Part shown: positions 1 through 5,333 of the stretch, in pieces
Layout of the letters: the number at the start of each line of letters is the position of its first letter
How positions within the stretch are numbered: the first letter of the stretch is position 1
From: Chloroflexota bacterium
Lineage (GTDB): Bacteria; Chloroflexota; Dehalococcoidia; UBA1127; JACQUN01
Reading direction: 5' to 3'
DNA: 5,333 nucleotides
NCBI GenBank assembly: GCA_016210285.1
Contig: JACQUN010000121.1
Span: 1 to 5,333, forward strand
Program-made: the position numbers and the translations under genes
The notes under the pieces: generated by a model
The model's input: only the letters and a program-made list of their open reading frames with translations
Databases searched by the model: none
What the model was told of the DNA's origin: nothing

Positions 1-417
<417 letters not shown>

Positions 418-433
418 AAGCTCTTTGGAAAGG

Positions 434-472
434 GTCTGGTGGCACGTTTCTCGTGAGAAAGGTCCCCCAGAC
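434..472 (+). promoter_or_regulatory. Long imperfect hairpin between gatA and the DUF255 gene
   Basis: GTCTGG (434-439) pairs exactly with CCAGAC (467-472). Inside this, GG/CC, AC/GT and then TTTCT (447-451) with AGAAA (456-460) continue the helix around a CGTG loop, for about 15 pairs in total. There is no T-run after the helix; a C-run follows instead. A standard intrinsic terminator is therefore unlikely, though the hairpin may act in the mRNA as a processing, attenuation or stability element. It ends 24 nt before the start codon of the next gene and leaves that gene's ribosome site (AAAGG at 484-488) outside the helix. The role is inferred; only the pairing is seen. Confidence 0.4.
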
Positions 473-496
473 GTCCCCCCTAGAAAGGCGTCCGCC

Positions 497-2545
497 ATGC
501 CCAACCGGCTCATCCACGAGACCAGCCCCTACCTCCGGCAGCACGCGGAAAACCCCGTGGACTGGTATCCCTGGGGCGAGGAGGCCATGCGCCGCGCCAA
601 AGAGGAGGACAAGCCCATCCTCCTGAGCATCGGCTACTCCGCCTGCCACTGGTGCCATGTCATGGCGCACGAGAGCTGTGAGAACCCCGAGATAGCCCGC
701 CTGATGAACGAACGCTTCATCAGCGTCAAGGTGGACCGGGAGGAGCGCCCCGACGTGGACGCCGTCTACATGGCGGCGGTGCAGGCCATGCTGGGCCAGG
801 GGGGGTGGCCGTTGACCGTCTTCCTCACCCCAGACGGCAAGCCCTTCTTTGGGGGCACCTACTATCCGCCTGAGGACCGGGGCCAGGTGCCCGGCTTCCC
901 CAGGGTCCTCCAGGCCGTGGCCGAGACCTATCGCACCCGCCGCGCTGACCTGCTGGCGTCTGCCGAGCAACTGCTGCAGCACATCCAGCACGCAGCCCAG
1001 ACCCCCAGGGGTGGGCTGGAACCCCTCTCTCAGGACATCTTCGGGCGCGCTTTCGGGGGCATGTCATCCATGTTTGATGCCACCCACGGGGGCATCGGCG
1101 CCGCGCCCAAGTTCCCTCAGCCCATGCTCTACGAGTTCCTGTTGCGCTACCACCTCCGCTCCGGAGACGAGCAGCCCCTCCAGATGGCGCAGATGACCCT
1201 GGAGCGCATGGCCCGCGGCGGGCTCTACGACCAGGTTGGCGGCGGGTTCCACCGCTACTCCACCGATACCTACTGGCTGGTCCCCCACTTTGAGAAGATG
1301 CTCGGTGACAACGCCCTCCTGGCGCGCCTGTACCTCCACGCCTACCAGCTCACCGGCGAGGCCCTCTATGGAAGGATAGCCCAGGAGACCCTGGACTATG
1401 TGCTGCGGGAGATGACCAGCCCACAAGGGGGCTTCTACTCCTCCCAGGATGCTGATAGCGATGGAGAGGAGGGCAAGTCCTACGTCTGGACCCCCAAGGA
1501 GATCGAGGAGGCCCTTGGCCCAGGGGACGGGACGCTGTTCTGCGCCTTTCTTGGCGTAACTGAAGAGGGCAACTACCAGGGACGCAACATCCTGTGGGTG
1601 CCCAAGCCCCTGCCTATGGTTGCCCATGAGCAGGGGGTAGAACCACAGGCTCTGGGGGAAAGCATCACCCGTGGCCGGCAGAGGCTCCTGGAGGTCCGCT
1701 CCCAGCGGGTCCCGCCAGGCCGGGACGAGAAGGTCCTGACCGCGTGGAATGGCCTCATGCTGCGCACCTTTGCGGAGGCTGCCGCAGCCCTGGGCCGCCA
1801 GGACTACCTCGCTGCGGCCCAGGGCAACGCCGCCTTCCTGCTGGCTCACCTGCGTCGCGATGGGCGGCTGCTCCGGTCCTGGAAAGACGGCGTGGCCTCC
1901 CACAAGGGCTACCTGGAGGACCACGCCTTCCTGGCGGATGGCCTCCTGGCCCTCTACGAGGCCACCTTCCACCGTCGCTGGCTGGAGGACGCCCGCTCCC
2001 TGGCCGACGCCATGCTGGACCTCTTCTGGGATGACGGGGTGGCTGGCTTCTACGACACGGGGCGCGACCACGAGACCCTGGTGGTACGGCCCAGGGAGAT
2101 GCTGGACAACGCCATGCCCTGCGGGAGCTCGGTTGCTGCTGATCTCCTCCTGCGCCTGGCGCTCCTCACCGGCGCCAGCTCTTACTCGGCCAGGGCGGCG
2201 GCGGCTCTCCGCAACGTGCAGGACGTCATGGTGCGCTTCCCCTCGGGCGCAGGGCACTGGCTGTGCGCCCTGGACTTCTACCTGTCCACCCCCAAAGAGA
2301 TTGCCATCGTGGGTCGAGGGGATGACCCTGCCCGGGATGCCCTGCTCAGCGTCGTGAACGAGCAGTTCCTGCCCAACCGGGTGGTGGCAGGCTACGACCC
2401 CCGGGAGCCCGATGCCGCCGCAGGCATTCCTCTTCTGGAGGGCAAGGGCATGGTGGACAGCAAGGCGACGGCCTACGTCTGTCAGAGCTACGCCTGCCAG
2501 CTCCCTGTCACCGATCCCGAGGCCCTCGGCAGGCAGTTGGGGTAA
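497..2545 (+). CDS. Thioredoxin domain-containing protein, YyaL/SPATA20 (DUF255) family
   Basis: The 682-residue product is full length for this family (usually about 670-690). The N-terminal domain (about 1-165) is a thioredoxin fold opening with [21 protein letters not shown] and carrying the active-site CHWCH motif (C50, C53), then [11 protein letters not shown] (78-88) and [13 protein letters not shown] (102-114). The rest (about 180-682) is an (alpha/alpha)6 six-hairpin domain like that of N-acylglucosamine 2-epimerases, with [10 protein letters not shown] (248-257), VPHFEKML (262-269), [17 protein letters not shown] (315-331) and the closing [14 protein letters not shown] (661-674). Members are bacterial YyaL and animal SPATA20; the biochemical role is not established, though redox and sugar-related functions have been proposed. 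There is no signal peptide, so it is probably cytosolic. The frame is open back to 425, but ATG 497 is chosen because the family begins at this point and AAAGG (484-488) sits 8 nt upstream. The family's usual ESFE after CHWCHVM is ESCE here, adding C61. Confidence 0.95.
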   Translation: MPNRLIHETSPYLRQHAENPVDWYPWGEEAMRRAKEEDKPILLSIGYSACHWCHVMAHESCENPEIARLMNERFISVKVDREERPDVDAVYMAAVQAMLGQGGWPLTVFLTPDGKPFFGGTYYPPEDRGQVPGFPRVLQAVAETYRTRRADLLASAEQLLQHIQHAAQTPRGGLEPLSQDIFGRAFGGMSSMFDATHGGIGAAPKFPQPMLYEFLLRYHLRSGDEQPLQMAQMTLERMARGGLYDQVGGGFHRYSTDTYWLVPHFEKMLGDNALLARLYLHAYQLTGEALYGRIAQETLDYVLREMTSPQGGFYSSQDADSDGEEGKSYVWTPKEIEEALGPGDGTLFCAFLGVTEEGNYQGRNILWVPKPLPMVAHEQGVEPQALGESITRGRQRLLEVRSQRVPPGRDEKVLTAWNGLMLRTFAEAAAALGRQDYLAAAQGNAAFLLAHLRRDGRLLRSWKDGVASHKGYLEDHAFLADGLLALYEATFHRRWLEDARSLADAMLDLFWDDGVAGFYDTGRDHETLVVRPREMLDNAMPCGSSVAADLLLRLALLTGASSYSARAAAALRNVQDVMVRFPSGAGHWLCALDFYLSTPKEIAIVGRGDDPARDALLSVVNEQFLPNRVVAGYDPREPDAAAGIPLLEGKGMVDSKATAYVCQSYACQLPVTDPEALGRQLG

Positions 2546-2624
2546 GCCGGCTTCCCTGGGACGGGGGTATCTTGGCAATGATTGCTCAAGATAGCGATAG
2601 GAGAGGTTCTGCCAACGCACCAAA

Positions 2625-2658
2625 GCCGAGTCCAGGCGGGACTTTCGGCGTGTTTGTT
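2625..2658. terminator. Probable bidirectional intrinsic terminator between convergent genes
   Basis: GCCGAGTCC (2625-2633) pairs with GGAC (2639-2642) and TCGGC (2645-2649), giving nine pairs, mostly GC, around a 5-nt AGGCG loop, with a two-base TT bulge in the 3' arm. On the plus strand a T-rich stretch, GTGTTTGTT (2650-2658), follows. On the minus strand the stem is followed by CTTTGGTG, so it could serve both converging genes. The T-runs are interrupted by G, so termination may be partial. It lies in the 126-nt gap between the DUF255 stop (2545) and the antiporter stop (2672), where a shared terminator is expected. Confidence 0.5.
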
Positions 2659-2671
2659 CCAGGAGGATGCG

Positions 2672-3880
2672 CTACTTGTGCTGCCCTCCCCTGGCGTTGG
2701 CGCGCACGGTGCTCACCATCTCCGGCCACAACCGCAGGAGGGCGCGGGCCTGGCCGCGTCGGAAGGCCAGCAGCCCAAGGGCAATCCCAAGGTAGAGGAA
2801 GGTGTAGATGTATCTGGCGACGGTGCTCGTGAAACCTAGCTGGGTTGCCCACAGCACAAAGAGCGTTGCCGCCCCAGGGAGGGTGAACCGCAGGGTGGCC
2901 AGGATGCACACTGCGAGGAAGGACTGGGCCGCAGTAAGCCAGATCTCCTCCATCTGGCGGGGGTCCAGGGGGATGCCCGCCAGGCTGAAGTGACCCAGGG
3001 AGACGATGTAGGCGATGGGGAGGGTGCCCACCAGGAGGGTCCACTGGTTCACCTTGGCGGAGATGAGGGCAGCCATGGCTGCTCCGGCCTGGCCTCGCAG
3101 CGTAAAGATGGCGGCCACCAGGATCTCCGGGGCCTCTGAGGCCAGGGGAGCGACCCACTGGACTATGATGAACTCGTCGACGCCGATCTCCTTGCCGACA
3201 TCCAGGAGGGACTCCGCAAAGGGCTCCGCCGCGGCAAAGATGACCCCAGCAGCGAAGAGGTACATGGCGGCGACCACCAGCCGGCGCAGTCCGGGGCGGA
3301 GTTGGGCGATGAGTCTGGGAGGCCCCACCAGCTCCGGCTCCACGTGCTCCGCCCTGCGCAGGAGCCAGATGTAGGCGGCGAAGAGCCCTACCAGGACAAC
3401 GCTGTCCCAGAGGGCGATCCCCCCTTTGAAGGGGATGGTGAAGGCGTAGAGGGTCGCCAGGCCCATGAAGACCAGCTCCAGGGAGAGGCCAGGGGAGAGA
3501 TGTATCACCGGGGGGCGTCGGAGCGGCTGCCGACTGCGGAACCAGAAGAGGAACCCGACCAGGGGCCAGGCCAGGCCCACCAGGAGGCGGTTGGCCCCCG
3601 TCATGTTGGCTGTGGCGTAGTGCACATAGGGGCCCGCGGGGTCTGCTCCCGCCTGCCAGGCAAAGTAGAGGTCCACGGCGTACTCGGGAAGGACTGCAAT
3701 GAGGGCCACAAAGGCCAGGGCCAGGGCCTGGGAGATGTCCAGCTCCGCCACCTCGGAGGCCCAGGTCAGCAGGAACGCCGACGCCACGATCCCGACCCCA
3801 AATATCAGGGCCCCAAACTCCGGCCCTACGAGATGAAGGCCAAGCGTTTCCGAGATCAGCCGAAGCACCCCCGCCGGCAT
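2672..3880 (-). CDS. Sodium/calcium exchanger-like membrane antiporter (CaCA superfamily)
   Basis: From ATG 3880 the product is 402 residues, almost wholly hydrophobic helices with two related blocks, as in cation/Ca2+ exchangers. Block alpha-1 (about 41-102) has ASEVAELD, then AVLPEYAVD (P65, E66) and YATANMTGANRL. Block alpha-2 (about 216-285) has AAAEPFAESLLD, VDEFIIVQWVAPL, then SEAPE (248-252) and SAKVNQWTLL. The paired P-E motifs are the ion-binding centre of the superfamily. The alpha-1 motif lacks the usual GTS before LPE, so the ion carried is uncertain. A charged hydrophilic segment (about 173-200) separates the halves, as is common. The last 25 residues are basic and probably cytosolic. 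The start is doubtful: no ribosome site precedes this ATG, while AGGAGGT at 3931-3937 lies 5 nt before an in-frame ATC (3923-3925). Beginning there would give 417 residues with an extra hydrophobic N-terminal segment. The gene lies downstream of the GreA-fusion gene on the same strand, 189 nt away from ATC to stop. Confidence 0.9.
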   Translation of the reverse strand: MPAGVLRLISETLGLHLVGPEFGALIFGVGIVASAFLLTWASEVAELDISQALALAFVALIAVLPEYAVDLYFAWQAGADPAGPYVHYATANMTGANRLLVGLAWPLVGFLFWFRSRQPLRRPPVIHLSPGLSLELVFMGLATLYAFTIPFKGGIALWDSVVLVGLFAAYIWLLRRAEHVEPELVGPPRLIAQLRPGLRRLVVAAMYLFAAGVIFAAAEPFAESLLDVGKEIGVDEFIIVQWVAPLASEAPEILVAAIFTLRGQAGAAMAALISAKVNQWTLLVGTLPIAYIVSLGHFSLAGIPLDPRQMEEIWLTAAQSFLAVCILATLRFTLPGAATLFVLWATQLGFTSTVARYIYTFLYLGIALGLLAFRRGQARALLRLWPEMVSTVRANARGGQHK

Positions 3881-3930
3881 GGCAGCGGCGATGGCTGTCC
3901 CTAGTGCAAGGAAAATCCGCCAGATGTTCC

Positions 3931-3937
3931 ACCTCCT
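3931..3937 (-). promoter_or_regulatory. Strong Shine-Dalgarno site (AGGAGGT) for the antiporter
   Basis: The minus strand reads AGGAGGT, a perfect anti-16S match and the best ribosome site in the window. It lies 5 nt from ATC (3923-3925) but 50 nt from the first ATG (3880), too far to serve it. An in-frame TAA (3956-3958) closes the frame upstream, so translation should begin between that TAA and the ATG. This site argues for initiation at or near the ATC. Confidence 0.7.
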
Positions 3938-3952
3938 GGATGACAGAGGGGT

Positions 3953-3981
3953 AGATTAGCAGATGGGCAGGCTTCGGACAA
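3953..3981 (-). promoter_or_regulatory. Candidate weak sigma-70-type promoter for the antiporter
   Basis: On the minus strand TTGTCC (3976-3981) is followed after exactly 17 nt by TAATCT (3953-3958), preceded by TG at the extended -10 position (TGCTAATCT). The -35 matches consensus at 4 of 6 positions and the -10 at 3 of 6, including the first two bases and the last. Transcription would start around 3946, giving a short leader that just includes the AGGAGGT ribosome site. It is the most AT-containing patch of the gap, which supports it modestly. The antiporter may also be read through from the gene upstream. Confidence 0.35.
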
Positions 3982-4019
3982 GCAGCGGGTGGAAGGGGTG
4001 AGCAGGGGAATGCCCATGG

Positions 4020-4051
4020 GGATGGCCCTGAGGGCAGAGAGGAAGCCATCC
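4020..4051 (-). other. Inverted repeat in the gap between GreA-fusion and antiporter genes
   Basis: GGATGGC (4020-4026) and GCCATCC (4045-4051) are perfect 7-bp complements separated by 18 nt. A second, shorter inverted repeat (TCCTGA 4097-4102, TCAGGA 4106-4111) lies just after the GreA-fusion stop. Neither is followed by a T-run on the minus strand, so neither is a convincing intrinsic terminator. They could be weak stops or mRNA 3'-end structures for the upstream gene. I recognise no known riboswitch in this 189-nt gap. Confidence 0.25.
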
Positions 4052-4114
4052 GGGAGTGCTCTCACGCAAGCACCGCCGGAACCCTCCGGGCAACGCTCCT
4101 GATGCTCAGGATGC

Positions 4115-4921
4115 CTACTCCACCTTGAGGATGCGGAGACGCACAGTGCCGCGCGGCGCGGCGACCTGGACCTCGTCCCCCTCACGCTTCTCCAGGAGGG
4201 CCTGGCCCACGGGGGATGCCGTGGAGATCCTGCCGTCCAGGGGACTGGCCTCCCGTGGGTCCACCAGCACGTAGGTGAACTGCCGCTGGTCCGCCAGGTT
4301 CATCAGGGTCACCCGGCTCCCCGCCTGTACAGGCCCCTGGCTTGCCTGGGTGGAGCCGTTCTGCATGGCTACGGCCAGCTTGAGCGTCTCTTCCAGCTCC
4401 CGAATCCGGGAGGCAACCTGCCCCTGGTACTCGCGAGCTGTCTCCAGCGGGGCGTTCTCCCGCACATCCTTGTCCGCGGCCGCCTTTCGGATCTCCTCCG
4501 CCATCCGCACCATCTCGCTCCGCAGCCACTCCAGGCGGGTCTGGAGCTGGGCGTAGCCCTCGCTAGTGAGTTGCACCGCCTTGAGCTCCTTGCCCGCTTG
4601 AGGGGTGGCTATACGTTTGGGGCCACGGCGCACCTTGAGGTGGGTAGCCAGGTTGCTCTGGACAAGGCCCTGCCCCTTGGCAAAGGCAAGGAAGGCGCGC
4701 AGGACTGCCACATGGCCCTCTGGTTCCCCTGCCATCTGGTCAGCGTACTCCTTGATCTCCGAGGGAGTGAGCTCGTGGAAGCGCCGCTCACGCCCGCACC
4801 AGCGCACAAACCTGGAAAGCGCCTGCTGCGCCCCGGCTTGCTCCGCAGCGCCCAGCTTCTGAAGGTAGCGACTCATGGCCTCGGCCAGCGTACTGGCCTG
4901 CTGCTGCTCCAAGGTTTTCAC
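4115..4921 (-). CDS. GreA/GreB-type transcription elongation factor with an N-terminal integrase-like SAM domain
   Basis: The 268-residue product has two parts. Residues about 10-98 resemble the SAM-like core-binding domain of XerC/XerD tyrosine recombinases: TLAEAMSRYLQKLG, a helix with ALSRFVRWCG, then LTPSEIKEYADQM, then LRAFLAFAKGQGLVQSNLATHLKVRR. No recombinase catalytic domain follows. Residues about 115-268 are a complete GreA-like factor: LTSEGYAQLQTRLEWL opens the antiparallel coiled coil, the tip KDVRENAPLETAREYQ keeps the acidic pair (D152, E155) that in GreA coordinates the catalytic Mg2+ in the RNA polymerase secondary channel, and the C-terminal FKBP-like domain has GRISTASPVGQALL (230-243) and GDEVQV (248-253). 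It should stimulate cleavage of backtracked RNA; the extra domain may bind DNA or a partner. Ordinary GreA is about 158 residues, so about 110 are added. GTG 4919-4921 is chosen because GGAAGG (4927-4932) lies 5 nt upstream and a consensus promoter lies immediately before that. Confidence 0.88.
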   Translation of the reverse strand: MKTLEQQQASTLAEAMSRYLQKLGAAEQAGAQQALSRFVRWCGRERRFHELTPSEIKEYADQMAGEPEGHVAVLRAFLAFAKGQGLVQSNLATHLKVRRGPKRIATPQAGKELKAVQLTSEGYAQLQTRLEWLRSEMVRMAEEIRKAAADKDVRENAPLETAREYQGQVASRIRELEETLKLAVAMQNGSTQASQGPVQAGSRVTLMNLADQRQFTYVLVDPREASPLDGRISTASPVGQALLEKREGDEVQVAAPRGTVRLRILKVE

Positions 4922-4939
4922 CTCGCCCTTCCGAAAAGC

Positions 4940-4968
4940 ATTGTAGGCCGCTGCTTCTGGGGTGTCAA
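4940..4968 (-). promoter_or_regulatory. Near-consensus sigma-70 promoter for the GreA-fusion gene
   Basis: On the minus strand TTGACA (4963-4968, 6 of 6) is followed by a 17-nt spacer and TACAAT (4940-4945, 5 of 6). The predicted transcription start is near 4932-4933, about 11 nt before the GTG start, so the leader would consist of little more than the GGAAGG ribosome site. A 10-nt palindrome, GCTACGTAGC (4973-4982), lies 4 nt upstream of the -35 box; palindromes this short are common by chance. The promoter implies that this gene is transcribed strongly and independently of the VWA gene behind it. Confidence 0.8.
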
Positions 4969-5093
4969 TGAAGCTACGTAGCAGGAAACGGGTTCAGCTT
5001 CCCTGGCGCCAGGACGCTCTGAGGAAGGGGAGGGAGGGGCATTTCGCAATCCGCCACCGCTTCGCTGCTTCCGTATCTTTCAGGGGTGGGGGC

Positions 5094-5333
5094 TCAGGCG
5101 AGGATACGGCGGCGGCTGGTGAAGTAGTCCACCAGGATGTAGTGGCCCAGACGGTCGGGGCTGGTGTAGAAGACCCGCCCCCGATTGATGCGGGTGAGCT
5201 GGTCCACAAACTCCACCAGGTAGGAGTTGCGGTCCAGCATGAAGGTGTTGATGACGACCCCCTTGCTGGTGCAGCGCTTCACCTCCTTCAGGGTCTCCCG
5301 TATGGTCCTGGCGCTGGGAGGGTACTGGATGTA
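5094..5333 (-). CDS. VWA-domain protein, C-terminal end (5' part lies beyond the window)
   Basis: Eighty codons are visible, ending in TGA (5094-5096), and the frame is open to the window edge. The 79 residues begin YIQYPPSARTIRETLKEV, continue with KRCTSKGVVINTFMLDRN and VEFVDQLTRINRGRVFYTS, and end with LGHYILVDYFTSRRRILA. This pattern (a helix, a GVVINTFML strand, a helix, then an NRGRVF strand) fits the last beta-alpha-beta units of a von Willebrand factor A fold, of the type found in bacterial VWA proteins related to the Mg-chelatase D subunit, often encoded beside a MoxR/ChlI-type AAA ATPase. The metal-binding MIDAS DxSxS motif would be upstream, out of sight. A GTG at 5280-5282 is internal: the sequence before it is equally protein-like. 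Function cannot be given from this fragment. It reads in the same direction as the GreA-fusion gene, 172 nt away, but that gene has its own promoter. Confidence 0.75.
   Translation of the reverse strand, partial: YIQYPPSARTIRETLKEVKRCTSKGVVINTFMLDRNSYLVEFVDQLTRINRGRVFYTSPDRLGHYILVDYFTSRRRILA

Noticed and set aside
421..604. CTCTTTGG (421-428) complementary to CCAAAGAG (597-604)
   Set aside because: Eight-base complementarity across about 170 nt is likely chance, and the second copy is ordinary coding sequence.
1064..2623. Open frame of 519 codons on the minus strand opposite the DUF255 gene
   Set aside because: It lies wholly opposite a confidently identified gene in GC-rich DNA, where long antisense frames are expected, and its translation is low-complexity with no recognisable family.
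2586..4049. Open frame of 487 codons on the minus strand overlapping the antiporter in another frame
   Set aside because: The translation is rich in Gly, Pro, Arg and His with no fold-like pattern, while the overlapping frame gives a clear membrane transporter.
3926..4114. Possible metal riboswitch in front of the cation antiporter
   Set aside because: I could not find the conserved elements of yybP-ykoY or NiCo riboswitches, and a likely promoter lies downstream of most of this gap.
4918..4941. Seven-codon ATG frame whose TGA overlaps the GTG start of the GreA fusion
   Set aside because: Its ATG overlaps the -10 box, upstream of the predicted transcription start, so it should not be in the mRNA.
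4922..4987. In-frame extension upstream of GTG 4921, reading IDTPEAAAYNAFRKGE
   Set aside because: It looks protein-like, but it has no ATG, GTG or TTG before an in-frame TGA, and it contains the -35 and -10 boxes. The GTG has its own ribosome site.
5002..5013. 12-nt perfect palindrome CCTGGCGCCAGG
   Set aside because: About one 12-nt palindrome is expected by chance in a window of this length, it has no second copy, and it lacks a following T-run.

Overview
The window is a high-GC bacterial fragment with five protein-coding genes and no RNA gene, mobile element or CRISPR array that I can see. The gene content and protein style (a GatA with the YYDAYY...KVRTLI stretch, a DUF255/YyaL protein, a VWA protein ending in an NRGRVFYTSP...VDYF-type tail) suggest a member of the Chloroflexota, perhaps Dehalococcoidia. 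This is an inference from remembered family resemblance, not from a search.

Left part, plus strand (1-2545): the C-terminal third of gatA (Asp/Glu-tRNA amidotransferase subunit A, cut by the window edge) is followed after 79 nt by a complete 682-residue thioredoxin-fold/six-hairpin protein of the YyaL/SPATA20 (DUF255) family. The 79-nt gap holds a long imperfect hairpin with a loose resemblance to a T-box antiterminator. Between the convergent gene blocks (2546-2671) is a GC-rich hairpin flanked by T-rich tracts, probably a shared terminator.

Right part, minus strand, read right to left (5333-2672): the last 79 codons of a VWA-domain protein; a 172-nt gap containing a nearly perfect sigma-70 promoter (TTGACA, 17 bp, TACAAT); a 268-residue protein fusing an integrase-like SAM (XerC/D core-binding) domain to a complete GreA/GreB-type transcript-cleavage factor; a 189-nt gap with a weak promoter; and a CaCA-superfamily (Na+/Ca2+ exchanger-like) membrane antiporter. 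The antiporter's best Shine-Dalgarno sequence sits in front of an AUC codon 15 codons upstream of its first ATG.

The two most unusual points are the SAM-GreA fusion with its very short leader, and the apparent non-canonical start of the antiporter. The five genes do not form an obvious single pathway: amidotransferase (translation), YyaL-like (unknown redox or sugar role), GreA fusion (transcription), antiporter (ion transport) and VWA protein (unknown).
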